Below the pieces are notes generated by a model. The model had not been told where the DNA came from. It searched no databases and saw only the letters and a list, made by a program, of their open reading frames with translations. From contig CAIIXF020000438.1 of NCBI GenBank assembly GCA_903813345.2, forward strand, positions 1 through 10,413: a stretch of 10,413 nt of DNA, written 5' to 3'. This DNA comes from Owenia fusiformis (Eukaryota; Annelida; Polychaeta; Sabellida; Oweniidae). Within the stretch, counting starts at the first letter, position 1. Every line of letters starts with the position of its first letter. The translations under genes and the position numbers were made by a program. This document shows positions 8,046 through 10,413 of the stretch, one piece after another.

Positions 8046-8056
8046 GGGGGGGGGGG
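8046..8056. repeat. Poly-G tract (G11)
   Basis: Eleven G flanked by the inverted pair GATTG and CAATC and preceded by the palindrome CGCCTAGGCG, possibly the end of another decayed MITE. Confidence 0.95.
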
Positions 8057-8835
8057 CAATCCGGTGTTCTCAGGCTATGTACAGCCAAGTATCCTGTTTA
8101 TGTAAAAACCCTACGTTCCCGAATCACAATCAGACAATTAATTAGTATATTTGCTGTGTCTAGCAATTGATCATAGAATTAGATGTTGCGAAAACTATGG
8201 GAACTTGTACAGTACCTGTCTGTTTATGGATAGGCTGGGAAAGAACAGCAGAGAGAATGGTACATTCGATTGAATATGCTTGTTTTGCCCAATTGTGTAT
8301 TAAAATGCCCCTCATTTATCATATGTATGGTCACAAGTTAAGTCGGCGATAATTTGTATTGACTTAACTTGAAACAAATTACTCCGAAATCCAAATACTC
8401 ATCGAAAAGTAAGTTTATCTTTATATTAAGCTAATACAAAATAAATATATAAATAGGCCTGATGTATCAGTGTTTTCAAAGTTTATTGCACGTTTTATCC
8501 TTGAAACGCCTTTCTTTTTCTTATCATGATATGTATTTCCTTCACTTAGGATCAATGCGTCGATTAGCATTGCCTGTAACTGATTTATATTTTCAAAAGG
8601 CGGCATGAAATTGCCAAAATGTTTAAATAAGTCAATGTGTCAGCGTACATACAAAATAGTCTGTTTAATATTTGCTACATGTACTTGTTCCAAACAGTCT
8701 GCGAAAGAATGATTAAAAAATATATCAATTAAAAGTATCAGAGAAAATACTTGCAATCGTTAAAATACTGTATGTATTGCTATTGGTAATTAGGTTAGTT
8801 GTTTACACATAATTATGTTGTTCAGTGTGCCAAGA

Positions 8836-8944
8836 GCGTGTCAAGAGGTGTAAAGAGTTGAATTCATCGCGTGTCAAGAGGTGTAAATAATTGGCACGTC
8901 TAGAAACCCGGCGTGTAAAGACCAGTTTCTAGACGTGTCAAGAG
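8836..8944. repeat. Right subterminal repeat cluster with 13-bp inverted repeat
   Basis: GCGTGTCAAGAGGTGTAAA occurs twice (8836-8854 and 8869-8887), followed by GCGTGTAAAGAC (8911-8922) and GACGTGTCAAGAG (8932-8944). CACGTCTAGAAAC (8895-8907) and GTTTCTAGACGTG (8925-8937) are perfect inverted copies that can form a hairpin. These motifs are shared with the left subterminal cluster, which supports that both ends belong to one element. Confidence 0.8.
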
Positions 8945-8969
8945 TTGGAATCCCATATTTCACGCAGTG
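8945..8969. repeat. Right terminal inverted repeat
   Basis: TTGGAATCCC...ACGCAGTG, the reverse complement of the left end at 21 of 25 positions. The minisatellite resumes immediately after it. Confidence 0.85.
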
Positions 8970-8972
8970 TAC
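8970..8972. repeat. Target site duplication TAC, right copy
   Basis: TAC directly after the CAGTG end, matching 3735-3737, and followed by GTGTTCTCAG, the normal continuation of the minisatellite unit. Confidence 0.8.
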
Positions 8973-10413
8973 GTGTTCTCAGAAATTCAAATCTGACTTA
9001 AGATTTGACTTAAGATTTGACATTTGAGCTTCAATGACCTTCTCAAGGTCAAAAAAGGTCAAAAAGGTCTGTTTTCAACTTGCTTCAAATTGACTAAAAA
9101 AAATTTTCAAAATCATCTACGTGTTCTCAGAAATTCAAATCTGACTTTAGATTTGACTTAAGATTTGACATTTGACCTTCAATGACCTTCTCAAAGTCAA
9201 AAAAGGTCAAAAAGGTCTTTTTTCAACTTGCTTCAAATTGACTAAATTTTTTTTTCAAAATCATCTACATGTTCTCAGAAATTCAAATCTGACTTTAGAT
9301 TTGACATTTGACCTTCAATGACCTTCTCAGTGTCAAAAAAGGTCAAAAAGGTATTTTTTCATCTTGCTTCAAATTGACTAAATTTTTTTTTCAAAATCAT
9401 CTACATGTTCTCAGAAATTCAAATATGACTTTAAATTTGACTTAAGATTTGACATTTGACCTTCAATGACCTTCTCAAGGTCAAAAAGGTCTTTTTTCAA
9501 CTTGCTTCAAATGGACTAAAAAAAAATTTCAAAATCATCTACGTGTTCTCAGAAATTCAAATCTAACTTTAGATTTGACTTAAGTTTTGACTTAAGATTT
9601 GACATTTGACCTTCTATGACCTTCTCAAAGTCAAAAAAAGGTCAAAAAGGTCTTTTTTCAACTTGCTTCAAATTGACTAATTTTTTTTTTCAAAATCATC
9701 TACATGTTCTCAGAAATTCAAATATGACTTTAGATTTGACTTTAGATTTGACATTTGACCTTCAATGACCTTCTCAAGGTCAAAAAGGTCAAAAAGGTCT
9801 TTTTTCAACTTGCTTCAAATTGACTAATTTTTTTTTTCAAAATCATCTACATGTTCTCAGAAATTCAAATCTGACTTAAGATTTGACTTAAGATTTGACA
9901 TTTGACCTTCAATGACCTTCTCAAAGTCAAAGAAGGTCAAAAAGGTCTGTTTTCAACTTGCTTCAAATTGACCAATTTTTTTTCAAAATCATCTCTTTTC
10001 AGAAGTTCAAATTTGACTTTACAAGTTCTCAGAAGTTCAAATCTGACTTTAGATTTGACCTTTGACCTTCAATGACCTTCTCAAGGTCAAAAAGGTCTTT
10101 TTTCAACTTGCTTCAAATTGACTTATTTTTTTTAAAATCATCTACATGTTCTCAGAAGTTCAAATCTGACTTTAGATTTGACATTTGACCTTCAATGACC
10201 TTTTCAAGGTCAAAAAGGTCTTTTTTCAACTTGCTTCAAATTTACTTAATTTTTTTTCAAAATCATCTACATGTTCTCAGAAGTTCAAATCTGACTTTGC
10301 ATTTGACATTTGACCTTCAATGACCTTCTCAATGTCAAAAAAAGTCAAAGAGGTATTTTTTCAACTTGCTTCAAATTGACGAATTCTTTTTTCAAAATCA
10401 TCTACATGTTCTA
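8970..10413. repeat. Minisatellite, right block, running off the window
   Basis: About ten units, with starts (A/GTGTTCTCAG) at 8973, 9121, 9269, 9405, 9543, 9704, 9851, 10023, 10145, 10271 and a partial one at 10405. Spacing varies from 122 to 172 bp, mainly because the TTTGACTTWAGA stretch is present one to three times and the T and A runs differ in length. A small extra partial copy (TTTTCAGAAGTTCAAATTTG) at about 9997-10016 explains the longest gap. Each unit has two hairpins: TCAAATCT-GACTTT-AGATTTGA and, in many units, TGACCTT-CTC-AAGGTCA (for example 9035-9051). The end of the array is not in the window. Confidence 0.95.

Larger units (their letters stand above)
6961..8820. other. Element interior, AT-rich with G/C homopolymers
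   Basis: No gene or RNA recognised. Notable contents are the homopolymer tracts listed separately, a 10-bp palindrome CGCCTAGGCG at 8028-8037, and a 61-codon frame on each strand (8167-8352 plus, 8421-8606 minus) without recognisable motifs. Confidence 0.4.
3738..8969. mobile_element. CMC/CACTA-like DNA transposon, 5,232 bp, probably non-autonomous
   Basis: The element begins CACTGCGTCAAATGTG and ends, read as reverse complement, CACTGCGTGAAATATG. The terminal inverted repeats match at 21 of 25 positions and are flanked by a TAC duplication. It interrupts a minisatellite at a defined base, and the array resumes in phase on the other side. Both ends carry clusters of the same short subterminal motifs. 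CACTG ends, a 3-bp duplication and subterminal repeats are features of the CACTA/Mirage/Chapaev superfamily. I find no transposase: the frames inside are all below 110 codons and have no recognisable motif. The interior contains a second copy of the left terminus at 5415, hAT-like repeats and long G/C runs, so it is composite. Orientation cannot be set without a transposase. Confidence 0.82.

Noticed and set aside
8823-8827. CAGTG as an alternative right end, pairing with the internal left end at 5415
   Set aside because: The bases before it do not resemble the reverse complement of the CACTG terminus, and subterminal motifs lie on the wrong side.

Overview
The window looks like intergenic or intronic DNA from an invertebrate nuclear genome. 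It is AT-rich, dense in repeats and without a convincing protein-coding exon. A marine mollusc, probably a bivalve, is my best guess, from the style of the repeats (tandem-core elements of about 160 bp, a hairpin-headed repeat that leads into a minisatellite, long G/C homopolymers). That is an impression and not a database result. No open frame exceeds about 107 codons, none has a recognisable domain, and the longest runs into a degenerate repeat. I call no genes, tRNAs or rRNAs.

Layout: (1) 1-656 is a tandem array of four units of about 159-170 bp, with a diverged copy after it and a fifth clear partial copy at 1035-1133. Each unit carries an RFX-type X-box palindrome (GTTACCATAGCAAC) or a decayed version. 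(2) The partial copy is cut off at 1134, where an LTR-like segment begins (TGTCACA...TGTGACA, 867 bp, AATAAA near its 3' end). (3) 2001-2883 is unassigned. 2884-3158 holds two perfect CRE palindromes, an inverted CCAAT box and a YY1-type site. (4) At 3267 a perfect hairpin and a GC-rich 14-bp duplication lead into a minisatellite with units of about 122-173 bp. (5) The minisatellite stops at 3737 and resumes at 8970, running off the right edge.

The main discovery is in that gap. Everything from 3738 to 8969 (5,232 bp) behaves as one inserted DNA transposon. It has 25-bp terminal inverted repeats starting CACTGCGT (21 of 25 matching), a 3-bp TAC target duplication, and clusters of CGTGTMAAGAG and TCTAGACGTG motifs just inside both ends. 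Removing it and one TAC restores a minisatellite junction identical to intact junctions elsewhere in the same array. CACTG ends, a 3-bp duplication and subterminal repeats fit the CACTA/Mirage/Chapaev (CMC, EnSpm-like) superfamily. No transposase is readable, so it is probably non-autonomous or decayed. A second left terminus (76 bp, 60 of 76 identical without gaps) lies inside it at 5415, so the interior is composite. The interior also holds two hAT/MITE-like repeats and all of the long poly-C/poly-G runs in the window.

Order of events inferred: the hairpin-headed minisatellite existed first, then the CACTG element entered it. The age of the nested pieces relative to the outer element cannot be settled here. 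In the left part, the X-box tandem repeat was interrupted by the LTR element.
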